Translations under genes and position numbers: made by a program
Shown: positions 17,491 through 26,524 of the stretch, piece by piece
Position numbering within the stretch: position 1 is the stretch's first letter
How the letters are laid out: each line of letters starts with the position of its first letter
Notes under the pieces: model-generated
Database searches by the model: none
Told to the model about the DNA's origin: nothing
What the model saw: the letters and a program-made list of their open reading frames with translations, nothing else
Assembly (NCBI RefSeq): GCF_050729195.1
Contig: NZ_JBOHKS010000134.1
Coordinates: forward strand, 1-64,000
Length of the DNA: 64,000 nt
Source: Hypericibacter sp050729195
GTDB lineage: Bacteria > Pseudomonadota > Alphaproteobacteria > Dongiales > Dongiaceae
Direction of reading: 5' to 3'

Positions 17491-18415
17491 GGGGATCGAG
17501 CCAGGCGACGAGGAAGTCGGCGATGGGCATGGCGAAGGCGAACAGCGCCACGGTCATCATGACAGCGCCCTGCACCACGGGGTAATTCCGCACATTCGCG
17601 GAATCGACGATCAGCTTGCCGATGCCGGGGCGCGCGAAGATGTTCTCGGCGAAGACGGCGCTGGAGAGGAGCCCGCCGATCGCGAGCGCCAGCAGGGTCA
17701 CGGTCGGCAGGATGGCGATGCGCAGGGCGTAATGGAGCACGATCTTGGGTTCGGGCAGGCCGAAGGCGCGCGCGGTGCGGACATGGTTCTCGCCCATCAC
17801 CTCCAGCATCGAGGCGCGCACGATCCGCGCCAGGTAGCCGACCCATCCGAGCCCGACGGCGAGGCTCGGCAGCACGAGATGCCAGATCTGGTCCTTCGTG
17901 TCGCCATTCTCGCCGGCGCCGATCACCGGAAACAGTCCCAGCTGGATCGAGAAGAACAGCAGCGCGTAGATCGCCACGACAAAGGACGGAATCGAGATGG
18001 TTCCGACGGAGATCACGCCGGTGAACTTGTCGATGAAGCTGTTCCGCCGGATGGCCGAGTAACAGCCGAGCGGAATCCCCACCAGCGCCGACCAGCCCAG
18101 GCCCGTCAGGATCAGGATCAGCGTATAGGGCAGGTTCTCCATCACGATGGTGCTGACCGAGCGCTTGCTCCAGACGTCGATGCCGAGATTGCCGGTCGCG
18201 GCCCGGCCCAGGAACTTCACGAGCTGGACCGGCACGGGCTGATCGAGCCCCATCTCCTTTTCCAATCGCGCGCGCACTTCCGGCGTCGCGCGCGTGCCCA
18301 GCATGATGGTCGCAGGGTCGCCCGGGATCACGTGGATGGCCGCGAAGAGCAGCGTCATGGCGGTGACGCAGATCAGGATCGACAGGCCGATGCGTTGGAT
18401 CAGATAGAGCAGCAT
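17471..18415 (-). CDS. ABC transporter permease (OppB/DppB type)
   Basis: A 314-residue permease with the standard N-terminus (MLLYLIQRIGLSILICV), the HVIPGDPATIMLG segment, and the coupling loop RTARAFGLPEPKIVLHYALR. It is the first permease after the binding protein gene. A strong nested hairpin lies in the 165-base gap between them and may set the ratio of receptor to membrane parts. Confidence 0.94.
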   Translation of the reverse strand: MLLYLIQRIGLSILICVTAMTLLFAAIHVIPGDPATIMLGTRATPEVRARLEKEMGLDQPVPVQLVKFLGRAATGNLGIDVWSKRSVSTIVMENLPYTLILILTGLGWSALVGIPLGCYSAIRRNSFIDKFTGVISVGTISIPSFVVAIYALLFFSIQLGLFPVIGAGENGDTKDQIWHLVLPSLAVGLGWVGYLARIVRASMLEVMGENHVRTARAFGLPEPKIVLHYALRIAILPTVTLLALAIGGLLSSAVFAENIFARPGIGKLIVDSANVRNYPVVQGAVMMTVALFAFAMPIADFLVAWLDPRVRSAL

Positions 18416-18492
18416 GCCGTCTCCCGCAGCGGGCTCGATCGATGAGACCGGAAGCCCGAGCTTACCGGGCGATCGTCAGAATGCAATAAAAG

Positions 18493-18557
18493 CGGGCCTC
18501 CCCGGAGCCCGTCCCGCCGCGTCAAGAGGAAGCGGCGGGAGGATCGAGGGAGGCCCG
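18493..18557. terminator. Nested inverted repeat between binding protein and permease genes
   Basis: The outer arms CGGGCCTCCC (18493-18502) and GGGAGGCCCG (18548-18557) are perfect complements. Inside them lies a second perfect pair, TCCCGCCGC (18512-18520) and GCGGCGGGA (18532-18540). There is no U-tract on either strand, so a partial terminator or an mRNA-stabilising structure at the 3' end of the receptor transcript is more likely than a full stop. Confidence 0.6.
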
Positions 18558-18580
18558 TTGATCGATGTCTGTCCCGCGGC

Positions 18581-20137
18581 TCAGGCCTTGGTGCAGAGCT
18601 CGGCGCGAACTTCGCCGCCCGATTCGAAAGCGGGCGTCACGCTGTCGCTATGCGCGTAGAACAGCGGGTCGAAGGTCATCCAGACATAGGCGCCGGTGTC
18701 TTCCATGATCTCCTGCATGCGCAGATAGATCTGCTTGCGCTTTTCCGTGTCGGATTCCTGCAGACCCTTCTTCCACAGATCCTCGAACTCCGGATCGGAC
18801 CAGCGCTCCCAGTTCCAGACGCCGACCTGGTCCTTGAGGAACCACTGGATCGGGTCGGAGGGATCGGGCGAGCAGCGATACTGCATGATCCAGAGCTGAA
18901 GGTTCTTCCAATCGTCGCCCTTGGATTCGAGGCCGAGATTCCAGAACGGACCGGAATCGACCGGCTTGATCGTGACCTCGATGCCGACATCGGCGAGGTT
19001 GGCCTGGATGATCTGGCAGGCCGCGATGCGCTCCGTCTGGTTCAGGGTAACGAACTCGAGCTTGAGCCCCGAGACGCCCGCTTCCTTGAGCAGCGCCTTG
19101 GCTTCCTCGGGATTGTAGTTGTATTTCGCCGCTTCGCGATGGCCGAGGATGCCGATCGGAATGCAGCCGAAGGCCTTCGGCGACACGCCGGCATAGGCGC
19201 CCTGCAAAATCGAATCGACGTCGATCGCGCGCTGGATCGCCTTGCGGACCTTGATGTCCTTGAGCAGCGGATGGTCGGTGTTCATGCCGATCCAGGAATA
19301 GAAGGGCCCCGGATTCTCGACCAGTTTCGCACCGGCCGGCATCGATTTCTTGTAGCGGGCCGCGGTCTCGGTGGTGACCGAGGTCACGTCCACCTCATGG
19401 CCTTCGAAGGCGAGCTCGGCGGCCTTGGTGTCCTCGACATCGATGAAATGCACCTCGGCGAAATAGGGCTTGTCGCCGACATAGTCCGGATTGGCCTTCA
19501 GCACCATTTTCTGCTTCGGCGTCCATTCCGTCATGGTGTAGGGACCGCATTGCGCCGGGAACTCGGTGGTGAATTTCCCGTCCTGCAGCTTCGAGGTCAG
19601 CGTCTTGGGCAGGATCGAGCCCGATTCCGACGCGATGCCCAGAAGCCAGGTCGCGACGAAGGGCGTCTTCAATACGATCACGCCGCTCTGCGCATCCTTG
19701 ACCTCGACATGGTCGAGCGTGGGCCAGCGCGAGGACCAGTCGCTGGCGATCATCCGCTCGAAGGAGAACTTCACATCCTCGGCGGTGACGTCGCCGCCAT
19801 TGTTGCTCCATTTCAACCCCTTCTTCAGGGTGAAGGAGATATGGGTGTCGTCGTCCTGCGCCACCTTCTCGACATAGGCGGAGGGCGCCCAGGTCCAATC
19901 GCCGTTCTTGTCATGCACCGGCACCGCCAGGCGCGGCATGCAGGCATAGAGCGCGCTGGTCTCGGCACCGCCGATCATGTAGCCGGGATCGAGCACCTGG
20001 ATGTCGCCGACCATGCGAACCTTGAGAATGCCGCCCTCGGCGCCGAGCACATGCTCGGGCTTGATACCGATTGCCGCGATCGCCGCCATGGCGGCGGCAC
20101 TCTGCAATACGGTGCGGCGGCTAACCTTGAATTCCAT
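18581..20137 (-). CDS. ABC transporter substrate-binding protein, peptide (DppA/OppA) type
   Basis: A 518-residue periplasmic receptor for the Opp-type importer encoded next. The leader has SRRTVLQSAAAMAAIAAIG, a Tat-like Arg-Arg start. The mature protein has VLDPGYMIGGAETSALYACM near its start and the IKVRKAIQRAIDVDSILQG element of the SBP_bac_5 family. I start at ATG 20137 behind GGGAG. A 272-base gap separates it from the CocE gene upstream, so it may have its own promoter. Confidence 0.92.
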   Translation of the reverse strand: MEFKVSRRTVLQSAAAMAAIAAIGIKPEHVLGAEGGILKVRMVGDIQVLDPGYMIGGAETSALYACMPRLAVPVHDKNGDWTWAPSAYVEKVAQDDDTHISFTLKKGLKWSNNGGDVTAEDVKFSFERMIASDWSSRWPTLDHVEVKDAQSGVIVLKTPFVATWLLGIASESGSILPKTLTSKLQDGKFTTEFPAQCGPYTMTEWTPKQKMVLKANPDYVGDKPYFAEVHFIDVEDTKAAELAFEGHEVDVTSVTTETAARYKKSMPAGAKLVENPGPFYSWIGMNTDHPLLKDIKVRKAIQRAIDVDSILQGAYAGVSPKAFGCIPIGILGHREAAKYNYNPEEAKALLKEAGVSGLKLEFVTLNQTERIAACQIIQANLADVGIEVTIKPVDSGPFWNLGLESKGDDWKNLQLWIMQYRCSPDPSDPIQWFLKDQVGVWNWERWSDPEFEDLWKKGLQESDTEKRKQIYLRMQEIMEDTGAYVWMTFDPLFYAHSDSVTPAFESGGEVRAELCTKA

Positions 20138-20409
20138 CTCCAGTCTCCCTGTTGAGTTTCGATTTCTTTCGTGATCGGCCTTGCCGGTCTCCCTGGACAT
20201 ACCGGCCGGCCCTACGATTGGCGCCGAGCATGACGCCTAATCCGTCTCTCGACAATCTCTCCTGTCATATTCCCAACATGGATGGCCATCACTGCCGGAC
20301 CAGCCCCGGACCGGTTCCCCGTCGGGCGCCGGACCGGCCAAGCCATGCTTCTGGCAGCGATTATTCCAATATACCGGACTCCGCCCTGCCAGGTCCTGGG
20401 GACGGCGAT

Positions 20410-22440
20410 TCACAGCCCGACACGCGGCAGGTCGCGGGTCACCTCGCGGCTGAAGATCCGAGTCTCCCCCTCGAACGCATCCATGGTGATGCTGACCCGG
20501 AACTGCCGGGCATCACCGGTGAGGAGGGTCCGGCTCGAGGTCCGGATCTCCCAGCCGCCGCGGCGCATCCGATAGTGCCAGTCGATCTCCGCCCGCGCGC
20601 TCAAGGGGTCGCCCTCGATCAGGCTGAAGCGCTCGACCGCCCGTCCGTCGAACTCGAGCCCATCCTGCTCCAGCCGATAGGCGCCCAAATCGCGATTGAT
20701 GACGACGGTGGTCCTGCCGGTCGTCGCCTCCTCCTCGATCACGCGCTCGCGCCGCCCGCGGCGCAGTTGGGTGAAGGGAACATTGGGGGCCGCCTCGGGC
20801 GGCTCGAAGGGATCCTCATCTCGACCTTCTCCGGCCCCGGCGTCCCGCACCGGCAGCTCCAGCCGGCAATCGGCGGCATGGAGCGTCAAGGTCGCGGCCT
20901 CCGGTGCGGGCCAGAGGATCGGCCAATAGTTGGTCGAGAGCGCGAGGCGCAGCCTGTGACCGGGTTTGAGCCGCTGCCCCAGATCGTTGAGCGCGATGCG
21001 GACCGTCTCGGCCTGGCCCGGCAGCATCGCCTCGCTGCGATCGAACCCTTTGCGCCGCGTGAGATTGAGGACGCCATAGGAGATCAAGGTCGAGGCGCCA
21101 TCGGGCGCCACATCGCAGAGCCGGGCGGTGACGATGCCGACCGGCTTGTCGATCGCCAGGCGAAGGATCAGGACCGGTGTGCCCAGCATCTCCAGCGGGG
21201 CCTCGAGCCGCGCGCTGTCGAAGACGAGCGAGCGGCCGTCATCGGCGCGCTGGTCGATCGGCAGCTCGCCGGGATTGCCATAGGGGCACCAGTCGCCGGT
21301 GGTGATGCCCGTGGTTTCGGGCGAGCGGTGCTGCAGGGGTGCCTCGCCAGGCAACGGCCGATCGGCGAGGCGTCCGTCGCCGAGATACCAGGTCTGGCGT
21401 GCCTCCGGTGACGGCGCGGTCGCCTCGCGCACCCAGCGTCCGTCGCGGGTTTCATAGTCGGAGGCCGGCGGCATCGAATCCTGGATGAAAGCGGTCAGCT
21501 TCGGCTCGCGCTCGATGCCGTTATCGATGTCCTTCAGCCAGCGATCGAACCAGCGCAAGGATTCCTGCAGGAACCCGATCTGCGGGCCCGGCCGCGCGTC
21601 ATGCGGATAGGCATGGGCCCAGGGACCGATCATCGCCTTGACCGGCGCCTTCACCTTGGCCAGCAGGCGCAGCACGCAATTGGTATAGGGATCGGCCCAG
21701 CCGCCGACGGCATAGACCGGGGCGGTGATGGCGCTGTAATCCTCGGCCACCGAGCCGTGACGCCAATAAGCGTCGCGCAAGGGATGCGCCATCCATTCGA
21801 GCAACAAGGGCGGGCTCTGCGCGAGCCGTTCCAGCCAGATCGCGCGCCAGCGCTCGCCCACCATCGTCGGGTCGGGCGGCCTTGCGCTGAAGGTCGTCAT
21901 GGTCGAGGCCCAGGAGAGATTCCCCAAGAGCAGGCCTCCACCCATGTAATGGCAGTCATCGCCATAGCGATCGTCGGTCGCATGAACCGGAATGATCGCC
22001 TTGAGAGCCGGCGGACGGCGTGCCGCCACCTGCAGCGCGTTGAAGCCGCCCCAGGAATAGCCGGTCATGCCGACCTTGCCGTTGCACCAGGGCTGGGCCG
22101 CGAGCCAGGCGATGACGGCGATCGCGTCGTCATGCTCCTGCTTCAGATATTCGTCGAGCAGGATGCCTTCGGAATCGCCGCTGCCGCGCAGATCGACGCG
22201 CACCGCGGCATAGCCATGACCGGCAAAATAAGCATGGCGCGGCGTGTCGCCCAGGAGCGTGCCGTCGCGCCGGCGATAGGGGATATATTCGAGAATCGCC
22301 GGCACGGGCTTGGATGGGGCCGAGCGCGGCAGCAGGATGCGCGCGGCGAGCTTCACGCCGTCGGGCATGGCGATCCAGACCGGGTCCAGGATATCGAAGG
22401 CCTCGGGCAGATCCTCCCGAATTTGTGGTGACGGTTTCAT
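20410..22440 (-). CDS. CocE/NonD family serine hydrolase (paralogue 1)
   Basis: A 676-residue hydrolase of the cocaine esterase / X-Pro dipeptidyl-peptidase (S15) group. The alpha/beta core carries the nucleophile Ser129 in MTGYSWGGFNA, a likely acidic residue in VGGWADPYTN, and a His in IGPWAHAY. A C-terminal jelly-roll follows (ALSTNYWPILWPAPEAATL). No signal peptide is seen, so it acts in the cytoplasm. The ATG at 22440 has GGAAAGG upstream. It follows a close paralogue by 28 bases. The scissile bond, ester or amide, cannot be told from sequence. Confidence 0.9.
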   Translation of the reverse strand: MKPSPQIREDLPEAFDILDPVWIAMPDGVKLAARILLPRSAPSKPVPAILEYIPYRRRDGTLLGDTPRHAYFAGHGYAAVRVDLRGSGDSEGILLDEYLKQEHDDAIAVIAWLAAQPWCNGKVGMTGYSWGGFNALQVAARRPPALKAIIPVHATDDRYGDDCHYMGGGLLLGNLSWASTMTTFSARPPDPTMVGERWRAIWLERLAQSPPLLLEWMAHPLRDAYWRHGSVAEDYSAITAPVYAVGGWADPYTNCVLRLLAKVKAPVKAMIGPWAHAYPHDARPGPQIGFLQESLRWFDRWLKDIDNGIEREPKLTAFIQDSMPPASDYETRDGRWVREATAPSPEARQTWYLGDGRLADRPLPGEAPLQHRSPETTGITTGDWCPYGNPGELPIDQRADDGRSLVFDSARLEAPLEMLGTPVLILRLAIDKPVGIVTARLCDVAPDGASTLISYGVLNLTRRKGFDRSEAMLPGQAETVRIALNDLGQRLKPGHRLRLALSTNYWPILWPAPEAATLTLHAADCRLELPVRDAGAGEGRDEDPFEPPEAAPNVPFTQLRRGRRERVIEEEATTGRTTVVINRDLGAYRLEQDGLEFDGRAVERFSLIEGDPLSARAEIDWHYRMRRGGWEIRTSSRTLLTGDARQFRVSITMDAFEGETRIFSREVTRDLPRVGL

Positions 22441-22468
22441 GCCGGCCCTTTCCGATGCGACCGCGGCA

Positions 22469-24499
22469 TCATCGATGATCCCGAGAAATTTTCTGGTCGA
22501 AGCCGCGGCTGAAGAAGCGCACGCCGCCGTCATAGGCATCGACCGTGGAATGGAAGATGAAGTGGGTCTTGTCCGCCGTCATCTGGATGCGGGTCTCCAG
22601 CCGGGCGTCCCAATCGTCGCGCTTGTAATGAACCTCGGTCGAGACCGTGGCCCGCGCGGTCAGCGGATCGTTGCGCGCGATGGCGAACTCCTTGACCTTG
22701 CCGTAATGGATCACGGTGCCGATCTCGTCGATGCGCGCCAGCCCGTCATCGCGGCTGTTGCGCACGACGGTCTCGTTGCTGTCGGCATCGAAGATCACCT
22801 GGCGCTGCTCGCGGCCTGGATCCGAGACGGTGCGTTTCATCGCCGTTGCCTTCTCGACCGGCCCGAAACCGGGATAGCCGCGGATCTTGCCGGCCGGCAG
22901 CACCGGCAAAGCGAGCCGGCTCTCGCCGCTATGGACCGTCAGGGTCGCCGCTTCCGGCGAGGGCCACACCATCGGCCAATAGCAGCTCGAGACCGAGATG
23001 CGGATCCGCCGTCCGGCCGCGAACTGGTGCGCGGCTTCCGTCAGCGGCACGGTCACGCGGTAACGCTTGCCGGGGACGAGCGCCGTCGGGCTCTCGTGGC
23101 TTTCGCGCTGGGCGAGATTGAGCAGCCCATAGGAGACGCGCGTGGCGGCCCCGTCGGGGGCGACATCGCTGAGCCGCACCGCGACCAGCGCCTGCGGCTT
23201 GTCGGATTCGATCTCGAGCGTGACGAAGGCGGCGCCCACCGTCGCCAGCGGCTCGGTCAGCACGGCCGAATCGAAGGTCAGGGAGCCGGCATCGTCGATG
23301 CGCTGGTCGAGCGGCATCTCCGGCGCGACCTTGCCCAGCCCATAGGCGCACCATTCGCCGCCCGCGAGGCCCGTCGTCTCCGGCGAGCGCACCGACAAGG
23401 CGACGCCCGTGACCGGCTTCTCCTCGAGGCCATGGGGGTTGAGCGCCAGCATATGCCGCTCGATCTCGGCGGCCGGCCAGCGATCGATGCCGATCCATTG
23501 GCCCGGGCGGAAATCGTAATGGGACTGCGGCGGCACGCTGTCCTGCATATAGAGCCGCAAGGTCGGGTCCTTCTCGACGCCGTTCTGCTTGCCCTTGAGC
23601 CAGCGGTCCCACCAGCGCACCGCTTCCTGGAGGAAGCCGATGGCCGGGTCCGGCACGCCGCGCTGCGGGTAGAGATGCCCCCAGGGGCCGACGATGCCCT
23701 TGCAAGGCACGCTCAGATGCTCGGCCAGGCGGAACACGGCCGCGGTATAGCCGTCGGCCCAGCCGCTGACGCCCAGCACCGGCGTCTGGATCGCGGCATA
23801 ATCCTCGCAGACCGAGCCATGTTTCCAGAATTCGTCGCGCCGCTGATGCTCGAGCCAGAGCGGCGGGAAGGGCTGCAGCACCTCGAGCCGCTCGAGCCAC
23901 TGCGTCTTCCAGCCCGGCCCCACCATCTGCGGATCGCCGGGCAGGCCGGCATAGGTGAAGAAGGCGCCGCCCCAATCCATATTGTCGGCGAGGAGGCAGC
24001 CGCCCATGAAATGCACATCGTCATGATAGCGATCCACGGTCGCGCAGAGCGCGATCACGGCCTTGAGCGCCGGCGGACGCCGTGCGGCGACCTGCAGCCC
24101 GTTGAAGCCGCCCCAGGAGATGCCCATCATGCCGACGCTGCCGCTGCACCAGGGCTGGGCGGCGAGCCAGGCGATGATTTCCAGGGCGTCGTCCTGCTCC
24201 TGCTTCAGATATTCGTCGCGCAGCAGCCCGTCCGAATCGCCGCTGCCGGCGATATCGACGCGCGCGCAGACATAGCCCTGCGCGGCGACCCAGGGATGCA
24301 TCTCCTCGTCGCGCGCGCGCGAACCGTCGCGGCGGCGATAGGGGATATATTCGAGGACGGCCGGCACAGGATTACGGAGCGCGTCCTTCGGCATCCAGAG
24401 CCGCGCGGCCAGGCGCCGCCCATCCGACATGGGGATCCAGGCGAGCTCGATCGCATCGACCTTGTCGGACACATCGCGGATGATCGGCTCGGCATTCAT
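22469..24499 (-). CDS. CocE/NonD family serine hydrolase (paralogue 2)
   Basis: A 676-residue paralogue of the preceding gene product, with the nucleophile Ser128 in GISWGGFNGLQ, an acidic residue in VSGWADGYTA, and His in VGPWGHLYPQ. The EYIPYRRRDGSR segment at residues 50-61 is shared by all three local paralogues. The start ATG overlaps the stop of the TetR gene as ATGA, so it is coupled to the regulator. No export signal is seen. Confidence 0.9.
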   Translation of the reverse strand: MNAEPIIRDVSDKVDAIELAWIPMSDGRRLAARLWMPKDALRNPVPAVLEYIPYRRRDGSRARDEEMHPWVAAQGYVCARVDIAGSGDSDGLLRDEYLKQEQDDALEIIAWLAAQPWCSGSVGMMGISWGGFNGLQVAARRPPALKAVIALCATVDRYHDDVHFMGGCLLADNMDWGGAFFTYAGLPGDPQMVGPGWKTQWLERLEVLQPFPPLWLEHQRRDEFWKHGSVCEDYAAIQTPVLGVSGWADGYTAAVFRLAEHLSVPCKGIVGPWGHLYPQRGVPDPAIGFLQEAVRWWDRWLKGKQNGVEKDPTLRLYMQDSVPPQSHYDFRPGQWIGIDRWPAAEIERHMLALNPHGLEEKPVTGVALSVRSPETTGLAGGEWCAYGLGKVAPEMPLDQRIDDAGSLTFDSAVLTEPLATVGAAFVTLEIESDKPQALVAVRLSDVAPDGAATRVSYGLLNLAQRESHESPTALVPGKRYRVTVPLTEAAHQFAAGRRIRISVSSCYWPMVWPSPEAATLTVHSGESRLALPVLPAGKIRGYPGFGPVEKATAMKRTVSDPGREQRQVIFDADSNETVVRNSRDDGLARIDEIGTVIHYGKVKEFAIARNDPLTARATVSTEVHYKRDDWDARLETRIQMTADKTHFIFHSTVDAYDGGVRFFSRGFDQKISRDHR

Positions 24500-25158
24500 G
24501 ATCTTGCTTTCTGTGATGGGGACGCCCGCGGTTTGCGTTTCGGACGCGCGATTGTCGAAGATTCGGCGCGCGATTGCGCGGTCGGCGGCAGGCGGCTGGC
24601 GAGATAATCGCGGCAGAGGCGGCGCGCCCGGGCCGGCTGGATCCGCTTGGCGTCGAGCGCATAGGCCCACCAGAAACCGTCGATGAGCGCGGTCAGGCCC
24701 AGGAAGATATCCGCCGCCAGCGGTTCCGCCACCATCTGGTGCAGCGCGAACATGATGTTCGATTCGAAGCGGTGATTGAGGATGCGCTGCAGCCGCGCGA
24801 AGCGCGGGTTGCGCCGCACCTCGAGCCAGAAGGTGAGCCAGGCGACCATCGATTCCGGCAGGAAATGCCGGCGCGAGAAGCAGCCATCGATGATCGCATG
24901 GAGACGGCCCAGCGGCGTCGGCTCATCCGGCAGGCGCGCGGCGATATCGTCGCCCAGGTTGCGCAGGAGACGGCGCATGGTCGCCTCGAGCAGCGCTTCC
25001 TTGCCGTCGAAATAATGATTGACCAGCGCCGGCGACAAACCGGCGCGCTTGCCAATGCCGGCCAGCGTCGTGTCCTTGAGGCCGTCCTCATAGATCGCCG
25101 TGATCGTCGCGTCGATCAGCTCCTCGCGACGGAAGCGGCGCCGGCTGGCCAGTGTCAT
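24496..25158 (-). CDS. TetR family transcriptional regulator, BetI-like
   Basis: A 220-residue repressor. The DNA-binding domain is RREELIDATITAIYEDG followed by LAGIGKRAGLSPALVNHYF, closest to BetI. The C-terminal ligand-binding part has AWLTFWLEVRRNPRF, and the tail is rich in basic residues. I start at ATG 25158; the long frame beyond it is shadow sequence of the dehydrogenase gene. It is the first gene of the minus-strand hydrolase operon and diverges from the alcohol dehydrogenase gene. Confidence 0.9.
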   Translation of the reverse strand: MTLASRRRFRREELIDATITAIYEDGLKDTTLAGIGKRAGLSPALVNHYFDGKEALLEATMRRLLRNLGDDIAARLPDEPTPLGRLHAIIDGCFSRRHFLPESMVAWLTFWLEVRRNPRFARLQRILNHRFESNIMFALHQMVAEPLAADIFLGLTALIDGFWWAYALDAKRIQPARARRLCRDYLASRLPPTAQSRAESSTIARPKRKPRASPSQKARS

Positions 25159-25203
25159 CGATGAATCCCGGACGCGATGTTTCAACGGACATCGCTTGTT
25201 TTG

Positions 25204-25219
25204 TTGTTCGATTGAACAA
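25204..25219. promoter_or_regulatory. Perfect palindrome, probable TetR operator
   Basis: TTGTTC-GATT-GAACAA is a perfect 6-4-6 inverted repeat, in the 135-base gap between the divergent TetR and dehydrogenase genes and in a locally A/T-rich stretch. Its position fits a site from which the TetR protein would control both directions. Confidence 0.6.
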
Positions 25220-25293
25220 TCTGCTGTTTGCGCTGTCAATCGCCTTGCGCCATAGTGGCTGCCCGAATTTTCCCCAACAGCCGGCAGCAACCG

Positions 25294-26463
25294 ATGAGCG
25301 AAGCCCAGCCAGCGACCTTGCCGTTGCGCGGCGACTGGTTGTTCCCGACCGAGATCCGCTTCGGCGCGGGCCGCATCGAGGAACTGGGCGCGCTTTGCGT
25401 TCGCTTCGGGATGAAGCGGCCGCTGATCGTGACCGATCGCGGACTGGCAGCGACGGCGCTGGCGGAGCGCGTGCTGACGGCGGCCGACGTCGCCGGCGTG
25501 GCACCGCGATTCTTCACCGGGCTCCAGGAAAATCCGACCGGCGGCAATGTCGAGGAGGGCGTCGCGGCCTTCCGCGCCTGGAATGCCGACGGGGTGATCG
25601 CGCTCGGCGGCGGCAGCGGCCTCGATGGCGGCAAGACCATAGCCCTCCTCGCCGGCTGCGGCGGCTCGCTCTGGCGCTTCGCCTGGCCCGATCATGAAAC
25701 GGCGCAAGCCGAGCGCACGCGCGTTCCCATCATCGCGATCCCGACCACCGCCGGCACCGGTGCCGAGGTCGAGCCCAGCGCCATCATCACCGACGAGCGC
25801 CAGCCGGTGAAGCGCGCGGTGCTGCATCCCGGCATGCTGCCCAAAGTTGTCATCGCCGATCCGAGCCTGACCGTCTCGATGCCGCGCGGCCTCACCGCCG
25901 CGACCGGCATGGATGCGCTGAGCCACAGCCTCGAGGCGCTCTGCGTGCGGAGCTTCCATCCCATGGCCGACGCGATCGCGGCCTCCGGCATCGCCATGAT
26001 CGGACGCTGGCTGCCGGTCGCCGTCGCCGAGCCGCAGAACCTGACGGCGCGCGGCTATATGATGGCGGCGGCCATCATGGGCGCCGCCGCTTTCGGCAAG
26101 GGCCTTGGTGCCATGCATGCCTTGAGCCATGCGATCGGCGCCCTCAAGGGCTATCACCATGGCCTGACCAACGCCGTGCTGATGCCCTTCGTCCTCGCCT
26201 ATAACCGGCCGGCGATCGAGCCCGCCATGGCCGAGCTGGCGGCGGCGCTCCGGGTCGAAGGCGATCCCTTTGTCGCGGTAGAAGGCTGGATCCTCGATCT
26301 GCGCCGCAGGATCGAGATCCCCGCGACCGTCACTGCCCTCGGCCTGGCGCGCGCCGAGTTCGGGCGCATCGCCGATCTGGCCGCGACCGATATCTGCGCC
26401 GGCATGAACCCGGTGCCGGTCGATGCCGGGTCACTGCGATCCATCCTGGATGCGGCCGCCTGA
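25294..26463 (+). CDS. Iron-containing (group III) alcohol dehydrogenase
   Basis: A 389-residue NAD(P)-dependent dehydrogenase. The N-terminal dinucleotide part has RFGAGRIEELGAL and VIALGGGSGLDGGKTIAL. Metal ligands are expected at Asp in TGMDALSHSLEAL, at His in the same segment, and at His residues in ALSHAIGALKGYHHGLTN. I start at ATG 25294; the ribosome site is weak. It lies 61 bases before the third CocE gene and likely oxidises an alcohol released by the hydrolases, or reduces an aldehyde. Confidence 0.9.
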   Translation: MSEAQPATLPLRGDWLFPTEIRFGAGRIEELGALCVRFGMKRPLIVTDRGLAATALAERVLTAADVAGVAPRFFTGLQENPTGGNVEEGVAAFRAWNADGVIALGGGSGLDGGKTIALLAGCGGSLWRFAWPDHETAQAERTRVPIIAIPTTAGTGAEVEPSAIITDERQPVKRAVLHPGMLPKVVIADPSLTVSMPRGLTAATGMDALSHSLEALCVRSFHPMADAIAASGIAMIGRWLPVAVAEPQNLTARGYMMAAAIMGAAAFGKGLGAMHALSHAIGALKGYHHGLTNAVLMPFVLAYNRPAIEPAMAELAAALRVEGDPFVAVEGWILDLRRRIEIPATVTALGLARAEFGRIADLAATDICAGMNPVPVDAGSLRSILDAAA

Positions 26464-26524
26464 CGGACGCTTCCCTGCTCTCATTCTTTCGATTGCGCAT
26501 GACATTCATCAAGGAGACGACCGC

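Noticed and set aside
22310..24607. A 765-codon plus-strand open frame
   Set aside because: It is antisense to the second CocE gene, which has a clear catalytic triad; the product has shadow-type composition.
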